A model generated the notes under the pieces. The model worked only from the letters and a program-made list of their open reading frames with translations, was not told where the DNA came from and ran no database searches. Both the position numbers and the translations under genes were made by a program. DNA of 64,000 nucleotides from Mesostigma viride (taxonomy: Eukaryota; Streptophyta; Mesostigmatophyceae; Mesostigmatales; Mesostigmataceae), in NCBI GenBank assembly GCA_009746045.1, contig RPFO01000359.1, positions 504,662 through 568,661 of the forward strand, in the 5' to 3' direction. Shown one piece after another: positions 19,833 through 30,747 of the stretch (position 1 is the first letter of the stretch; each line of letters begins with the position of its first letter).

Positions 19833-20816
19833 CTTGACTGCCTGGCTATCGAGGCCCGTGCAGTGGGGCTTGAAGTCAGCAATTAGAAGACAGAGGCTCT
19901 GGCGCTTGGGCTCACCCACTCACCGCCGCCCCTCTATCTCCTCGACGGCTCTCAAGTCCTGTATCGGGACCGCGTCAAGCTGCTGGGCAGCCTGCTCCCC
20001 AGCTGCGAGGTTGATGTGGACCATCGCATCTCCCTCGCCTGGCACGCTTTACGCCAGTACCGGGCCCTGTGGCGCAAGCCCCTGGGCAAGATCGAGAAAC
20101 AGGACCTGTTCAAGGTCCTTGTCCTTCCTGTTCTCACGTATGGGGCCGAGACGTGGACCCTCACCGCTGACCTGGCCCGCAAGCTGGACGGCGCGGTCAC
20201 CAACATGCTGCGTTCCATTTTCAAAGTAGGATACGCTGCTCATGTCCGCAATGAGGACCTGTACCAGGGCATGCCATATATCACCAGCACCATTAAGCAG
20301 CGACGCCTGCAGCTAGTAGGGCACCTAGCTCGCACCAACCAGGTAGACACCTCACGTGGCCCCCCCGCAGGACTGCGACCAGCTCAGCCTGGCCGGCACC
20401 TCCTGACGTGGGCCGGGCCCAGTGACGTTAGACGCCGCAAGGCCCGCACCTTCAAAGAACAGCTAGTAGAGGACATGGGGGGCCTAGGCCTCTCCGTGAT
20501 ATGGAAAAAGATGATGGACAAGGCCAAGTGGGCCCAGGTCATAGAGGACAACGAGCCCCCACCGGCCCGTGGGGAAGCGCCCGCGTGTGCAAACCCGTGG
20601 GAGGCACGCCAGACAGCTCCCCTAGGGCAGCGTGAGGCTGTCTAGATAGATGTTGTAGTTAGAATGCTGTTAGATTGAAGTCGTAGGTAGCTGATGTAGA
20701 TATATTAGAGCGGTAGGACTGTTTGCACCTGATCCATCCATCCATCCATCCATCCATCGGGGTTAATGCTCCGTGACTCCCCAACGGGAGCACGAGTCTA
20801 ATGAATTAATTACTTA
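19833..20816 (+). mobile_element. Nested 5'-truncated LINE-A copy
   Basis: Starts in the ORF2 region just after the RT YADD (GLTACLAIEA-like stretch), continues through the C-terminal domain ([50 protein letters not shown]), the 3' UTR, (ATCC)5, the hairpin GCTCCGTGACTCCCC and TTAA-like repeats. Inserted into ORF1 of the older LINE-A. ATGGCT occurs at both borders (19829-19834 and 20817-20822), a short target duplication or microhomology. Its frame is largely open from 20016 to 20645, so it is younger than its host element. Confidence 0.8.
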
Positions 20817-21484
20817 ATGGCTGAGGTAAAGGCCGGCCCTGGCCACCTCGCCCCAGCCAGCCGCCCCCGCACCTAGTACCAGCTACGCTAACATGGTGAA
20901 GCAGGCGGACCTTGCCAACATGATGGCGGATGCCGCACGAAGGGGGGCTGCAGCCCACAAGACCGCTGTCGAGGAGGACCAACGCTCACGCAGTATTGTG
21001 GTCCGGTATTTCGTGGTCGCGCAGCACCCAGAAACGGACCTGATGCTAGCATGCACAACGCCTGCACCAGAGCCTCATAGTGGGCCGGCTGCATTTGGCC
21101 GGGCAACGAACGCATCCGCATCGAGTCGGCAGCCTGGATGGCAGGCCAGCCAGTGGCCCCATCCGGGTGACCTTCGCGAACGTGGCCAGCAAGGTTAAAG
21201 TCCTGCAGGCCTGCAAGCTCCTGGGCGGGAGAAACGCGCCAGGCTGGGCAGCCTCGACGACCTACTCTCCCCTGCCCAGTTCGTCATCAAGAACGGTTTG
21301 CTGGGCAGCGACGCAGCGGTCCAAGCCAGGCGCGCAGGCATTCGCACCTACGTTCGCCTCGTCAACGACACCGGCCCCCGTTCTCTTCATCGACGGGCAG
21401 CGCAGGGCTGTGCAGGCTCCTAACAAGCGGCACAAGCCCCGCCCGGCCAGGCACGCCCCAGCTGCATCATCGTCGTTAACGTAG
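20817..21484 (+). pseudogene. LINE-A ORF1, C-terminal half
   Basis: Continues the ORF1 from 19832. Contains SYANMVKQADLANMMADAARRG followed by RSIVVRYFVV, which parallels SYADLLRSATAS...CRVVLRRF in the minus-strand ORF1 at 46556-47510, i.e. the end of the coiled coil and first strand of the RNA-binding domain. Later frames give VTFANVASKVKVLQACKLL and DLLSPAQFVIKNGLLG, typical of the ORF1 RNA-recognition/C-terminal domain. Two frameshifts and a short duplicated TACCAGCTAC region at 20876-20887. Ends at a TAG about 21484. Confidence 0.6.
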
Positions 21485-21591
21485 GTCCCCGGTATGGAGG
21501 GCGCCCGGTAAGGGCACTACCTCGCGGCCTAGCGGTACAATAGGCTTTGGGCACAGCCTTTATTAATAAATGTAAGCCCCTTTCCATCCTC

Positions 21592-21801
21592 ATGTCGCAC
21601 CGTGCGAGCATGACCAGGATGCAAGGTCGCCAGGCACGCCACGGTCAACCTTCCCGCCAGTTTACCAGCCTCAAACGCCTCCTGGCCCGCCTTGAGCGGG
21701 ATGAGACTCAGTCAACACGCCGGCGACCCCAGACAGGACGGAGACGACGCATATCCGCCCTGGAAGAAAGGCTCCATGCGTTGACAAGCATTAACCCCAA
21801 T
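21592..21801 (+). pseudogene. LINE-A ORF2, N-terminal leader up to the hAT insertion
   Basis: Starts MSHRASMTRMQGRQ, highly basic (RRRPQTGRRRRISALEE). It reads into ...SINPN at 21801, and after the hAT element the same frame continues at 23150 with a Pro-rich linker and then GIASFNVRTL of the endonuclease. Start chosen as an ATG shortly after the ORF1 stop; an upstream in-frame ATG at 21547 is also possible. Confidence 0.65.
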
Positions 21802-23141
21802 CAGTGTATAATCATACGCAATACGCTATCGTACGCTACCCAGGTGTATAGTGTATAATACGCTTCATACGGTGTATTATACGCTAATCGTACGCTAACC
21901 CCTTAAAAGTCTGTTTTTGCATGGTTTTGATGCTCATTCATCAATCTGACCAACCCAACATGTTCTCCAGCATCACAAGTTTGGCTTTATATGCCACATT
22001 ATCACATGGCCTTGCCAATGTCGTCACTACCTAGAACAACAAGCGCTGTCCCTAATGAATAGTTACTCAATAAAAGCACAACAAAACGTCAAGCTTATAT
22101 TCAACTAGGGGTACTGAATAAGACATTTTGCCAGAAATAAGACACATTGCCTACTCATCGTAGGCCGGCCATTACTAACTAGTAGTAATGGTTCTGCATG
22201 AAGCAAGGATACAAAAGGCTTTATGGCTGGCATGCAGGCTAACAAAGTGCACCGGATGGCCCAGCAGTAGTGCGCCCAGAGCCGGCCATGCCGGAGGAGC
22301 TGGGATGAGCGGACTGCCACTCGGAGGCGTCGGTTTCTACAAGGTCAGTAAGCTTGCCTTTGGCTGCCGCCCGCGCATCAGCCTGCTTCCCGGCGTCACT
22401 ACCCGCCTTTCTCTTCCTCAGTGGCCTTAATTGTCATCCTTCTCCGCCTGCTCCCTCAACAGCTTGAGACGCAATGCCTTGGGCGGCTTCGAGCATGGGC
22501 ACACTTTCGCATCCTTGGCATACGTGCATGCCGCCCATGATATCATTGGCACCTTCCTCGGGTAGAAAAACCCTTGAAATGTGCCTTGCATTCTGAGCAC
22601 GTCATTTGGTAGTTATTTGTCTGCTGCCCATCCTTGAAGACACGCTCTTTGCTAACATATGTCCAAACATCAGGACTCAGAATCAGCCTCTAACTCGTCG
22701 GCCCCATCATCATTATGGTCCATCTCCTCACTCTCCGTAGCCATGGCGCCTGTTGATATGCTACGATAGGTGACCACCGCGATCTTGCTGGCAGACCGCG
22801 ATCTTGGCACATTTTGTCTTCTTGAACGGTGCCTTACTGTCCTGCCAATACACGCAGCCATATATGCATTGATCTTGGCCAAGTGGCACCTTGCTGCTCA
22901 CTTGTTTCTACTACTTGGCGCGCCGCAGCCTAGTCTAGAAAGTCATCCCGCTTCACCCGAGCTGTAAACTGATGCCGGAGCCAAAAATACGCAAAAAATA
23001 CGCAAAAAAATACGCGATACGCAAGAAATACCCTAAAAATACGCGGCGCGTACGAAAGTACCCCGTTTTCGTACGCGCTGCTCGCGTATCGCGTATAATA
23101 CGCGCGATACGGCGTATAATACGGCGTATGATTATACACTG
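21802..23141. mobile_element. hAT-type DNA transposon, non-autonomous (1.34 kb)
   Basis: Terminal inverted repeats starting CAGTGTATAATCATACGC at the left and, inverted, at the right. Flanked by a perfect 8-bp duplication ACCCCAAT at 21794-21801 and 23142-23149. A CAGTG terminus and 8-bp duplication are the hAT hallmarks. Subterminal regions are rich in TACGC/GCGTA motifs on both strands, as expected for hAT transposase binding. Inside, a minus-strand piece at ~22440-22640 has Cys-rich wording (VCPCSKPPKALRLKLL) that could be a BED-type remnant; no catalytic DDE region recognised. It interrupts LINE-A ORF2. Confidence 0.85.
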
Positions 23142-23149
23142 ACCCCAAT

Positions 23150-23656
23150 CGCCACCCTCCCCCTCCCCCACCCCCTCCACCCCCACCCCCACCTCCAGCA
23201 CTACCCTTCTCCACCCCCACCTCCACCCCCACCCCCCCGCTAATAGGGCAACGGCCCATTCTTGGTATTGCAAGCTTTAATGTGCGCACCCTCCCTGCAG
23301 ATCCTTCTATGAGCGGCGGCACCCCAGCACGCCACCGCGTCGACGAGCTGATCGCCTTGTGCGCCGACAACAAGATCGCTATCTTCGGGGTCCAGGAGCA
23401 CCGACGCACCATGCATGGACCCTCAGCAAGGGGTCAACGGTCTTCTGGTCGACGACCTTCGTGCGGGCTGGCGGTTCCATTATGGCGGAGGCGACGCGCC
23501 TGGTCAAGGTGGTGTGGGCCTCTTGTGCTCACCGGCAGCATCAGAGCAGCTCCAGTCCATCGTGCTGCGATCCCCGCGTGTACTAGTGGCCACTTTTTCG
23601 GCCAATGAGGGCCATTCACACCACACGCTTACCGTTATCGTGGGATATGCGCCACA
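23150..23656 (+). pseudogene. LINE-A ORF2, AP-endonuclease N-terminal part
   Basis: After a Pro-rich linker the frame reads ILGIASFNVRTLPAD, RHRVDELIALCADNK, IAIFGVQEHR: strand 1 with the catalytic Asn (SFNVRTL) and the metal-binding Glu (QEHR) of AP-type endonucleases. A frameshift follows near 23410. It ends in TVIVGYAPHA, the 'VYAP' block, exactly at the LINE-B insertion point (23656), and resumes at 26116. Confidence 0.75.
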
Positions 23657-26115
23657 CACGAGCCACGAGCCACGAGGTAGATGCCTACACACGAGCCACG
23701 AGCCACGAGGTAGCCATGGCTGACGGCGGAGCTCATAACTTTCACGTTTGAGCACCGAATTCGGCTCATGAATATCACTATCGCTTCGTCTTTCTAAGAC
23801 GCACATGCTGATATAATTTTCCGAAGTTATTACGCAATATATGACGAGCAAACGCCCCTCGACGCAACGCAGTTTGGCGGATGCGCTCGCCTTTAACAAT
23901 CATTGCGGCAGCTGAGGCTGCCGCTTCGCCAGATCCGGCAGGCAGCGGTGACACTAGTCGTGCACTGGTGGTCGCCCACCAACCTCCCGGCCTCAATGCT
24001 TCGCCATCGGCATCGCCTGACCCGAAACGCGTCCGCTCAGCCGACAAAACAGGAGGGTCTTCACGCCCCTCGGAACCGCGCTTTCGGCTCAAATCTTTCC
24101 AGGTCGATGATCACGACTGGACCAACATGTCTCCGTCCGATGCTCTGGACTGCATCTTCTAGTAACGGGGACTACGCCTCGCTTTACGACCTGTGCATCC
24201 ATCTCCACGCCACCGGACGCCTCCTCGTCACCGACGGCCGTCGCTGCATGGCACAACGTCAGCATGGTTTTCGGCTCCCCCCGCCCCGACCTCCAGCGTG
24301 CCATCCTCAACTGAGTCCCTTCTCCAGCGCTCTGACGGCGAGATCTGGGCTCCATCCATCTCCGCCCCCACCCTCCGTTCCATCCTCATGGAAGCCTTCC
24401 AGCAGCACGTGACCCCCCTTGCTGCTGACGTCGCAGCGATGGGTGGCCCGCTGGCTGCTGAACTTCCTCACCTCACCGCCACCTCCACTGCCATTTTCGC
24501 CTCCACTGCCGACATCAAAGCCCAGCTCCTCGACCTCGACCAACGCCTTCAGGCCACCGCCACCGCCCTTGAGAGCTTGCATGACACCGCCGGCCTCACC
24601 GCCCAGGCGGTGAATTAAGGACATCGCCGCCCAGCCGGCGTCTGCTGGCCCGGCCGGCGATGCTCCCTCCATCTTGGTGGACTTGCTTAAGCAGCACACC
24701 ACCTCCACCACCTCCACCATCACGGCACAACTCAAGCAACAAGCCCTCGGTCGACCTTCGTGAGGAAGCCGACATCGCCCGGCGCAGCCACAATGTCATC
24801 GTCAAGCCGACTTCGACCAGCCCGGGCAGGTGAGACCTCCACGAGCCTTCTTGAGGCATTTATTAAGCGCGACATTTTTGCCCCCATGCTACTCACTGGT
24901 GAGCTGGACATGTCGGCTGGACATCCGCCTCCCCCGCGCGCGGGGGAAGGCTGGCCCGGCACCCGTGCTCCTCACCTTTAAGTACATGGCGGACAAGCTG
25001 TCGTTCCTTAAATGCCGCAAGAAGCTCTCGAGGACTCGCTTCACGCTGGACGACGACTTGACCCTGGCCCAGCAACAGCGGCGACGCGAGCTATGGCCGA
25101 CCTACCTTCAGCTCCGGCAGAGTGCAGGGGGGAAGCCGGTATACTGGAGGGGGGCGGTCATCCACGTTGACCACAAGCCCTGGCAGGCCCCCCTTGCCAC
25201 CCCGGCCAGACTAGGGAATCTACCAGTAGTGTAGATTATAGTCAGGCTTAGCCTAGCATGTGGCCCACGCGCATTAATTAATTAATTAATTAATTAATCA
25301 GGAACATAGCTCCGTTGGGAGTATCTGTAGCACATAGCCCTTGAGGCTTACATGTACATGGCCACGGTCTATCTATTCTACACTACTGCCGTGCTGTATT
25401 CCCCTAAGCTGCCCAGGCGTCTCGAGTCGTTGGGGCCGAGGGGGTCAGTATGCCAGGGCTTGTGGCCGACGTAGATGGCCGCCCCCTTCCAGTACACGCG
25501 CACTGCACGCGCCCATACTGTAATGGCCCCCATGGATGATGCCTTCATAATTTAGCCACGCCCTGCCTATAATGGGACCCCCATGGATGTCGCATTAGTT
25601 TAAGAATTTAGCCATGCTATGACATGCTGAGAGATGCTCTCTGTCGAGAAGCCATTAATTAATTAATTAATGGCTAAATCTTGGGCGATGGCGGCTGAAA
25701 ATTATATCATCGTGTTCGTCATAAAAAGGCGCATCCACTGCAATTTACCCGACCAAATTTCATGCCCGGATGTAAAAGTTATGAGCATTCTCGGCATCCA
25801 TAGCTCGTGACCTCGAGACATGCCGTGTGAGACGCCATGACTAGCCATTGCTTTGCCATGCCCTAGCTCTTGTATAATAGCCATGACGATCTTCCCCCAC
25901 ATGACATACTCCCCCATAGTGTGAAGATCATGAGGGTGCAGGTGCCCTGGTGCACCTAGAGCACGGATAGCTTACATTCCCACCCTAGCTTGCAGGAAGT
26001 AGCCCAGAATGTATTAAAAGCCATATGCCCCTTCTCAGGGACATGTGCTACATGTACTCCCAACGGAGTTATGTTTCTAATTAATTAATTAATTAATTAA
26101 TTAATTAATTAATTA
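23657..26115 (+). mobile_element. LINE-B composite (ORF1-only LINE with nested tail pieces) inserted in LINE-A endonuclease
   Basis: Flanked by the 10-bp duplication ATGCGCCACA (23647-23656 and 26116-26125); excising it rejoins the endonuclease as GYAPHADRAQ. It begins with repeated GAGCCACGAGG motifs, then a 5' UTR, ORF1 (about 23843-25234), and (TTAA)n at ~25272. Next come an inverted 3'-terminal LINE-B fragment (25300-25522) and a sense 3' UTR (25523-26070), itself interrupted at 25653-25855 by another inverted 5'-UTR-like piece. It ends with CTCCCAACGGAGTTATG (tail B) and (TTAA)n. No ORF2, so trans-mobilised by another LINE (inference). Confidence 0.8.
23843..25234 (+). pseudogene. LINE-B ORF1 (RNA-binding protein), copy 1
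   Basis: N-terminus MTSKRPSTQRSLADAL-like; then a Ser/Pro/Ala-rich region (GSGDTSRALVVA), a structured block (DDHDWTNMSPSDALDCIF), SDGEIWAPSISAPTLRSIL, and a coiled coil near IKAQLLDLDQRLQ. The C-terminal RNA-binding domain has TSLLEAFIKRDIFAPMLLTGELD, DKLSFLKCRKKL and LDDDLTLAQQQRRRELWPTYLQ, the wording of L1-type ORF1 (Transposase_22-like) proteins. It is broken by stops and frameshifts around 24165, 24615, 24755 and 24830. Same protein family as the copies at 41003, 29600, 42870(-), 46556(-) and 49299/52469(-). Confidence 0.7.
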
Positions 26116-28975
26116 ATGCGCCACATGCGGATCGAGCTCAGGCGGAATGTGAGGCCTTCTTGAACGCCCTCAAGGAGGAGGAGGCCAACATCCCAGCTCG
26201 GCACTTCCTCAGGGTTATGCTGCTCGACGCCAACGCCACGCTGCCAGTTGGCACTGGGGGCGCTCAGTCCTCCCCAACCAACACGACAGCCAACGGTAAC
26301 ACGGCTTTATTTGCGAATCTGCTGGAAGAATCTGCGCTGGTTGCCTGCAATGCTTCTTTCGCACGCCCCGCTGAGCAGCTTGCCACCTTTTTCGGGCCGT
26401 TGGATCGGGTGGTGTGCCTTGACTACATCTGCGTACGCCGGGCTCAGCGCCCCTCAGTTGTCGATGCTCGCGTCCTGCAAGATTCTGTCAGCACGGTAAA
26501 ATCTGACCACCGTCTCGTGCTCGCTCGCATCAGATTGTGGTTTCCTAGGGTGTGAAACCGTCGCGACAGCTGGCGCCTCAGCCAGATCTCAAGGTGCTCC
26601 GGATTGTACTGAAGGATGCCGACAAGATGTCAGCAGAAGAGCAGGCCGCTATGTCGCACCGGGACGACTTCCTGGCCGTCTTCGACGCCAGGGGCAGCCG
26701 CCAGCAGTTACACGCCCTTCCGCCGTCGGGTGATATTTCAGTGATCCTCCGCGGTATATCGCTGCCAAAAATCGTCTGGCTGCCCGCACCCTCCCCTCCT
26801 TGCCTCCGCGCCGTCGACAGCTTGCTGTCCACCGACACGCACCGACAGTGGTCGCCGCTAGGCGGATGCTCCGCCGCAACAGGGACCCGACCGCCAAACC
26901 TGGGCTGCAAGCGGCTCTGCGGTCGCCTACGAGCAGGCTGAGAAGGCAGACGCTCTGAGCACTGAGATGGTCAAGGACCTGCGCAGCTGCCAGCAGAAGC
27001 ACGACGGCAAGGGGGCCTGGTTCTGGTACAAGCGCCTCGACTCGGGCACCCGGACGACCTCGGCCAGCCCCACCGCCACGACGTCCCTGGCCGGCCCCAG
27101 CCAAGCGGCTTCGTACCTGGGCCGCGGCCACGGCCGAGGTCGTGGGGACAGCTGCGCCGCCCCCGCCCCTGCTCGATCCCAGCCGCCGCCGCCCGCCCGG
27201 CTGCCCTGGCCGGCCCCGCTGGGCCCCCAGCCCCGCCTACTGTAGGTCAGCGGCGGACTACCTAGCCCCCCCGCTGATCGGCCCACTTGGCGACCCGTTA
27301 GACATGCCTCCTTAATTTCACCTCTCGCGAGGTCACGGAGGCGGTCCAGCGTCTGCGTTAGGACGCAGCCACCGGCTCCGACGAGATTCCTGCCGCAGTT
27401 GTGAAACTTGCAGCCGAATTTGAGGACACCGGTGTTATGCTGCTCTTCCGGGATATCTGCAACCGCCTTCTGCTGTCGTCGCAACCGCCTCCAGCGGCCT
27501 GGCAACACAGTTTTCGCAGGATGCTGTACAAGAACAAGGCCGGTCGCCAGCCGACCCCGGCAACTACAGAGGGGTGTGCATCCAAAGTGCCCCCCTCAAG
27601 CTTCTTATGCGGCTCATCCTGAACCGCCTGCGCACGGCCCTGGACGGTCACCTCAGCGAGACTCAGCACGGCTTCCGTTCAGGTCGCAACACAATACAGG
27701 CGCTCTTCGCTACTCACCGACTTGTGGAGGAACTGCAACGCCTTCAGCCTGGTGAGTCCCCTTGTCTTTGCACCTTGTGCTGGTGGACATCATCAAAGCC
27801 TTCGATTCGGTTTTCTGGCCTGCGCTATGGGACATCCTCGAGCTGTTCCGGATCCCCCACCCCCTTATTGCTGTCATCCGCAACCTGTATGAAGGGTCCA
27901 CCGCTTCGGTGCGCACTTCTTACGGGACCACGCCACCATGCCCTTTACAGAAGGGTGTGTGGCAGGGCTGTAGTGCTGTCGCCCTACCTGTTCATTATTG
28001 TGGTCGAATACGCAATGATTCAGGCGCGCAAGCGATTTGCCCTCATCGTGGGTAGGGAACCAGGGGTGCGGGTTGCCAACCACTTCTGGCATGGCGGAGC
28101 GGAAACGGAGATTCGGCTGGCGGACATCATCTACGCAGACGACACCACCCTCTTCGAGGACACTGGGCGCGTGCAGACGTGGCTTGACTGCCTGGCTATC
28201 GAGGCCTGTGCAGTGGGGCTTGAGGTCAGCAAGAAGACAGAGGCTCTGGCGCTTGGGCTCACCCACCCACCGCCACCCCTCTTTCTCCTTGGCGGCTCTC
28301 GAGTCCTGTATTGTCGGGACCGTGTCAAGCTGCTGGGCAGCCTGCTCCCCAGCTGCGAGGCTGATGTGGGGCCACCGCATCTCCCTTGCCTGGCACGCGT
28401 TACGCCAATACCGGGCCCTGCGGCGCAAGCCCCCGGGCAAGATCGAGAAACAGGACCTGTTCAAGGTCCTCGTCCTTCCTGTTCTCACGTATGGGGCCGA
28501 GACGTGGACCCTCACCGCCGACCTGGCCCGCAAGCTGGACAGCGCGGTCACCAACATGCTGCGATCCATTTTCAGAGTATATGCTGCGCATGTTCGCAAT
28601 GAGGACCTTTACCTTGGCATGCCATATATTACCAGCGGCGCCTGCAGCTCGTATAGGGCACCTAGCTCGCACCAACCAGGTAGACACCTCACGTGGCCCC
28701 CCCGCGGGACTGCGACCAGCTCAGCCTGGCTGGCACCTCCTGACGTGGGCCAGGCCCCGTGATGTTAGACGCCGCAAGGCCCGCACCTTCAAAGAACAGC
28801 TAGCTAGTAGAGGACATGGGGGGCCTTGGCCTCTCCGTGATGTGGAAAAAGATGATGGACAAGGCCAAGTGGGCCCAGGTCATAGAGGACAACGAGCCCC
28901 CACCCGTGGGGAAGCGCCCGCGTGTGCAAACCCGCGGGAGGCACGCCAGACAGCTCCCCTAGGGTAGAGTTGATG
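26116..28975 (+). pseudogene. LINE-A ORF2: endonuclease C-part, reverse transcriptase and C-terminal domain
   Basis: 26116-26560 completes the endonuclease: MLLDANATLPVG (catalytic D-x-N), LDYICVRR and KSDHRLVLARI (S-D-H). A linker follows. RT motifs then appear across frames: LKLLMRLILNRLR, QHGFRSGRNTIQAL, VDIIKAFDSVFW (motif A), KGVWQGC, and Y-A-D-D at 28132-28143 (motif C). The C-terminal part has LPVLTYGAETWTL and [13 protein letters not shown]. An in-frame TAG near 27359 and frameshifts near 26900, 27500, 27765, 27968, 28365 and 28650 inactivate it. The catalytic residues themselves are intact. In a live element it nicks target DNA and primes cDNA synthesis there. Confidence 0.85.
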
Positions 28976-29050
28976 TTGATAGCCTTAGTCCTTAGATAGA
29001 TGTTGTAGGTAGCTGCTGTAGATAGATTAGACCGGTAGGACTGTTTGCAC

Positions 29051-29390
29051 CCATCCATCCATCCATCCATCCATCCATCCATCCATCCATCCATCCATCC
29101 ATCCATCCATCCATCCATCCATCCATCCATCCATCCATCCATCCATCCATCCATCCATCCATCCATCCATCCATCCATCCATCCATCCATCCATCCATCC
29201 ATCCATCCATCCATCCATCCATCCATCCATCCATCCATCCATCCATCCATCCATCCATCCATCCATCCATCCATCCATCCATCCATCCATCCATCCATCC
29301 ATCCATCCATCCATCCATCCATCCATCGCGGTTAATGCTCCGTGACTCCCCAACGGGAGCACGAGTCTAAACAATTAATTAATTAATTAT
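29051..29390 (+). repeat. LINE-A 3' tail: (ATCC)n of ~277 bp, hairpin, (TTAA)n
   Basis: A pure ATCC tetranucleotide tract (29051-29327) is followed by GGTTAATGCTCCGTGACTCC, CCAACGGGAGCACGAGTC and AATTAATTAATT. GCTCC and GGAGC can pair to form a small hairpin. The same order occurs at 20730-20816, 40333-40412, 47870-47997 and 48827-48912 with only 3-7 ATCC units, so this is the LINE-A 3' end with an expanded microsatellite. The tract translates to repeat peptides in all frames; none is a gene. Confidence 0.9.
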
Positions 29391-29420
29391 AATCCTGCAG
29401 GTTTCATGCTGATTGACGAC

Positions 29421-30400
29421 CAAGAGCCACGAGATAGCCATGGCTGATGGCTAAATTAAATTAAAATTCACGTCTGGGCACCAAATTCGGCCGTGAATAT
29501 CACAATCGCTTCGTCTTTCTAAGACACACAAGCTGATATATTTTAATGCAATACTACGTCGGGCAAGCGCAACTCGACGCAACGCAGTCTGGCGGCTGCG
29601 ATGAGCCAAGAAATATGGCTGCAGTTCCGTCCGGCCTATGTAGCAGGCAGCGGTGACACAACTGAAGGTAGCGGTAGTAGTCTGGACACCCGGCTCCTCC
29701 TAGCTGCGGCATCGCCTGATCCCAAACGCAGTCGCCCAGCAGAACCGCGCTTTCGGCCCCAAGCCTTCAAGTGTCGACGACCACGGCTGGACCAACAGGG
29801 CCCCGTGCACTGCCATGCACTGCATCTTCCACGGGGACTACGCCTCGCTTTATGAGATCTATGCTCAAGCCTCCATCTCCACAGCCTCAACCGCCTCATC
29901 CATCCGGACGGCACCTGGGTAGGTAGCACCACCTTTCTGCGGCACTGCTCCCGGCCCCACCTCCAGCACATCATTCTCTGCTCCCTCCTCATGCGCTCTG
30001 ACGGTGAGATCTGGGCTCGTTCCATTTCCGAATCCACCTCCCGCTCAAGCAGCACGTGACCCCCCTTGCGACAGATGTGGCCGCCATGGGCGGCACGTTG
30101 GCTGCTAAGGATCCCTCACCTTTCCGCCACCGCCACCTCCACCCTCCTCGCCTCCACCTCCACCGCCACCACCGCATCCACTGCCGCCATCACCGCCCAG
30201 CTCCTCGACATCAACAAGCGCCTCCACAACAACGCCATCGTCATTGAGTGCCTACAAAACACCGCAGGCCTGACCACCCAGGCAGTGAAGGACATTGCCG
30301 CCCGGCCAGCACCTGATGGCCCGGCCGACGATGCTCCTCGGACCACCCAGACCTGGGCAGACATGCTGAAGCACCACACGTACACTGCCTGAAATCAACT
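29421..30400 (+). mobile_element. LINE-B copy 2, 3'-incomplete
   Basis: Begins GAGCCACGAGATAGCCATGG right after the LINE-A tail. 5' UTR motifs are shared with the copies at 23700, 40870 and 53480 (minus). ORF1 pieces include PDPKRSRPAEPRFRPQAF, a frameshifted DYASLY block, SDGEIWARSIS and a coiled coil with TAAITAQLLDINKRL and IECLQNTAGLTTQAVKDIA. It stops after TWADMLKHH at 30392, before the RNA-binding domain; downstream sequence to ~30540 is unassigned. Several frameshifts. Confidence 0.65.
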
Positions 30401-30540
30401 CCAACTCCCGGGCCCTAGCTTGCATGCCGGCCCTGGGCACCCCCGCCGTCTGGGCCGGCCAATTGAACATTTTGTCGGCTTACTTAGATGTCTCACTTAA
30501 TTTCGTTGGCAGTTGGACCAGCACAAGTGCTTCCAGTAAT

Positions 30541-30577
30541 TAATTAACCCGTTGGGGAGTCACGGAGCATGGTTGCA
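30541..30577 (-). repeat. LINE tail A fragment, inverted
   Basis: TAATTAACCCGTTGGGGAGT followed by CACGGAGCAT is the reverse complement of the tail A hairpin plus TTAA run. Only the 3'-most ~35 bp are present. Confidence 0.6.
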
Positions 30578-30596
30578 TACTAGTAAGCATGGTTGT

Positions 30597-30630
30597 ATCA
30601 AGGAGACAACCAGCGCAGGCCAGAAATCGG
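30597..30630 (+). repeat. Isolated 33-bp R-end motif
   Basis: TATCAAGGAGACAACCAGCG followed by CAGGCCAGAAATCGG, identical in kind to the start of repeat R (18557), but here with no R body behind it. Confidence 0.6.
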
Positions 30631-30747
30631 GTTGTATGTTAAAAATCATGGTTCTTAAGGCTTTGTGATCCCGTAACGGGTCATGTGCACATAATTACTT
30701 TAAAGATTGGTTTAAGTGTTTAATGTATCCTTGGTACTACTGCTTAA

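Larger units (their letters stand above)
19158..29390 (+). mobile_element. LINE-A: old full-length non-LTR retrotransposon with three nested insertions
   Basis: Removing 19833-20816, 21802-23149 and 23657-26125 (one target-duplication copy each for the last two) leaves about 5.4 kb that reads in order: ORF1 N-half, ORF1 C-half, ORF2 start with Pro-rich linker, AP-endonuclease, RT, C-terminal domain, 3' UTR, (ATCC)n, hairpin, (TTAA)n. Reading frames rejoin at each excised site, which strongly supports the model. The ORF1 coiled coil/RNA-binding and endonuclease-RT layout is that of L1-type LINEs. Substitutions, one in-frame TAG (near 27359) and several frameshifts show it is dead. Confidence 0.8.

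Noticed and set aside
22440-22640. BED zinc finger of a hAT transposase
   Set aside because: Cys residues fall in two different frames and the His positions are missing; mentioned only as a possible trace inside the hAT element.
29027-29374. Long open frames of repeating Met-Asp-Gly-Trp or His-Pro-Ser-Ile
   Set aside because: Translations of the ATCC microsatellite on both strands; no gene structure around them.
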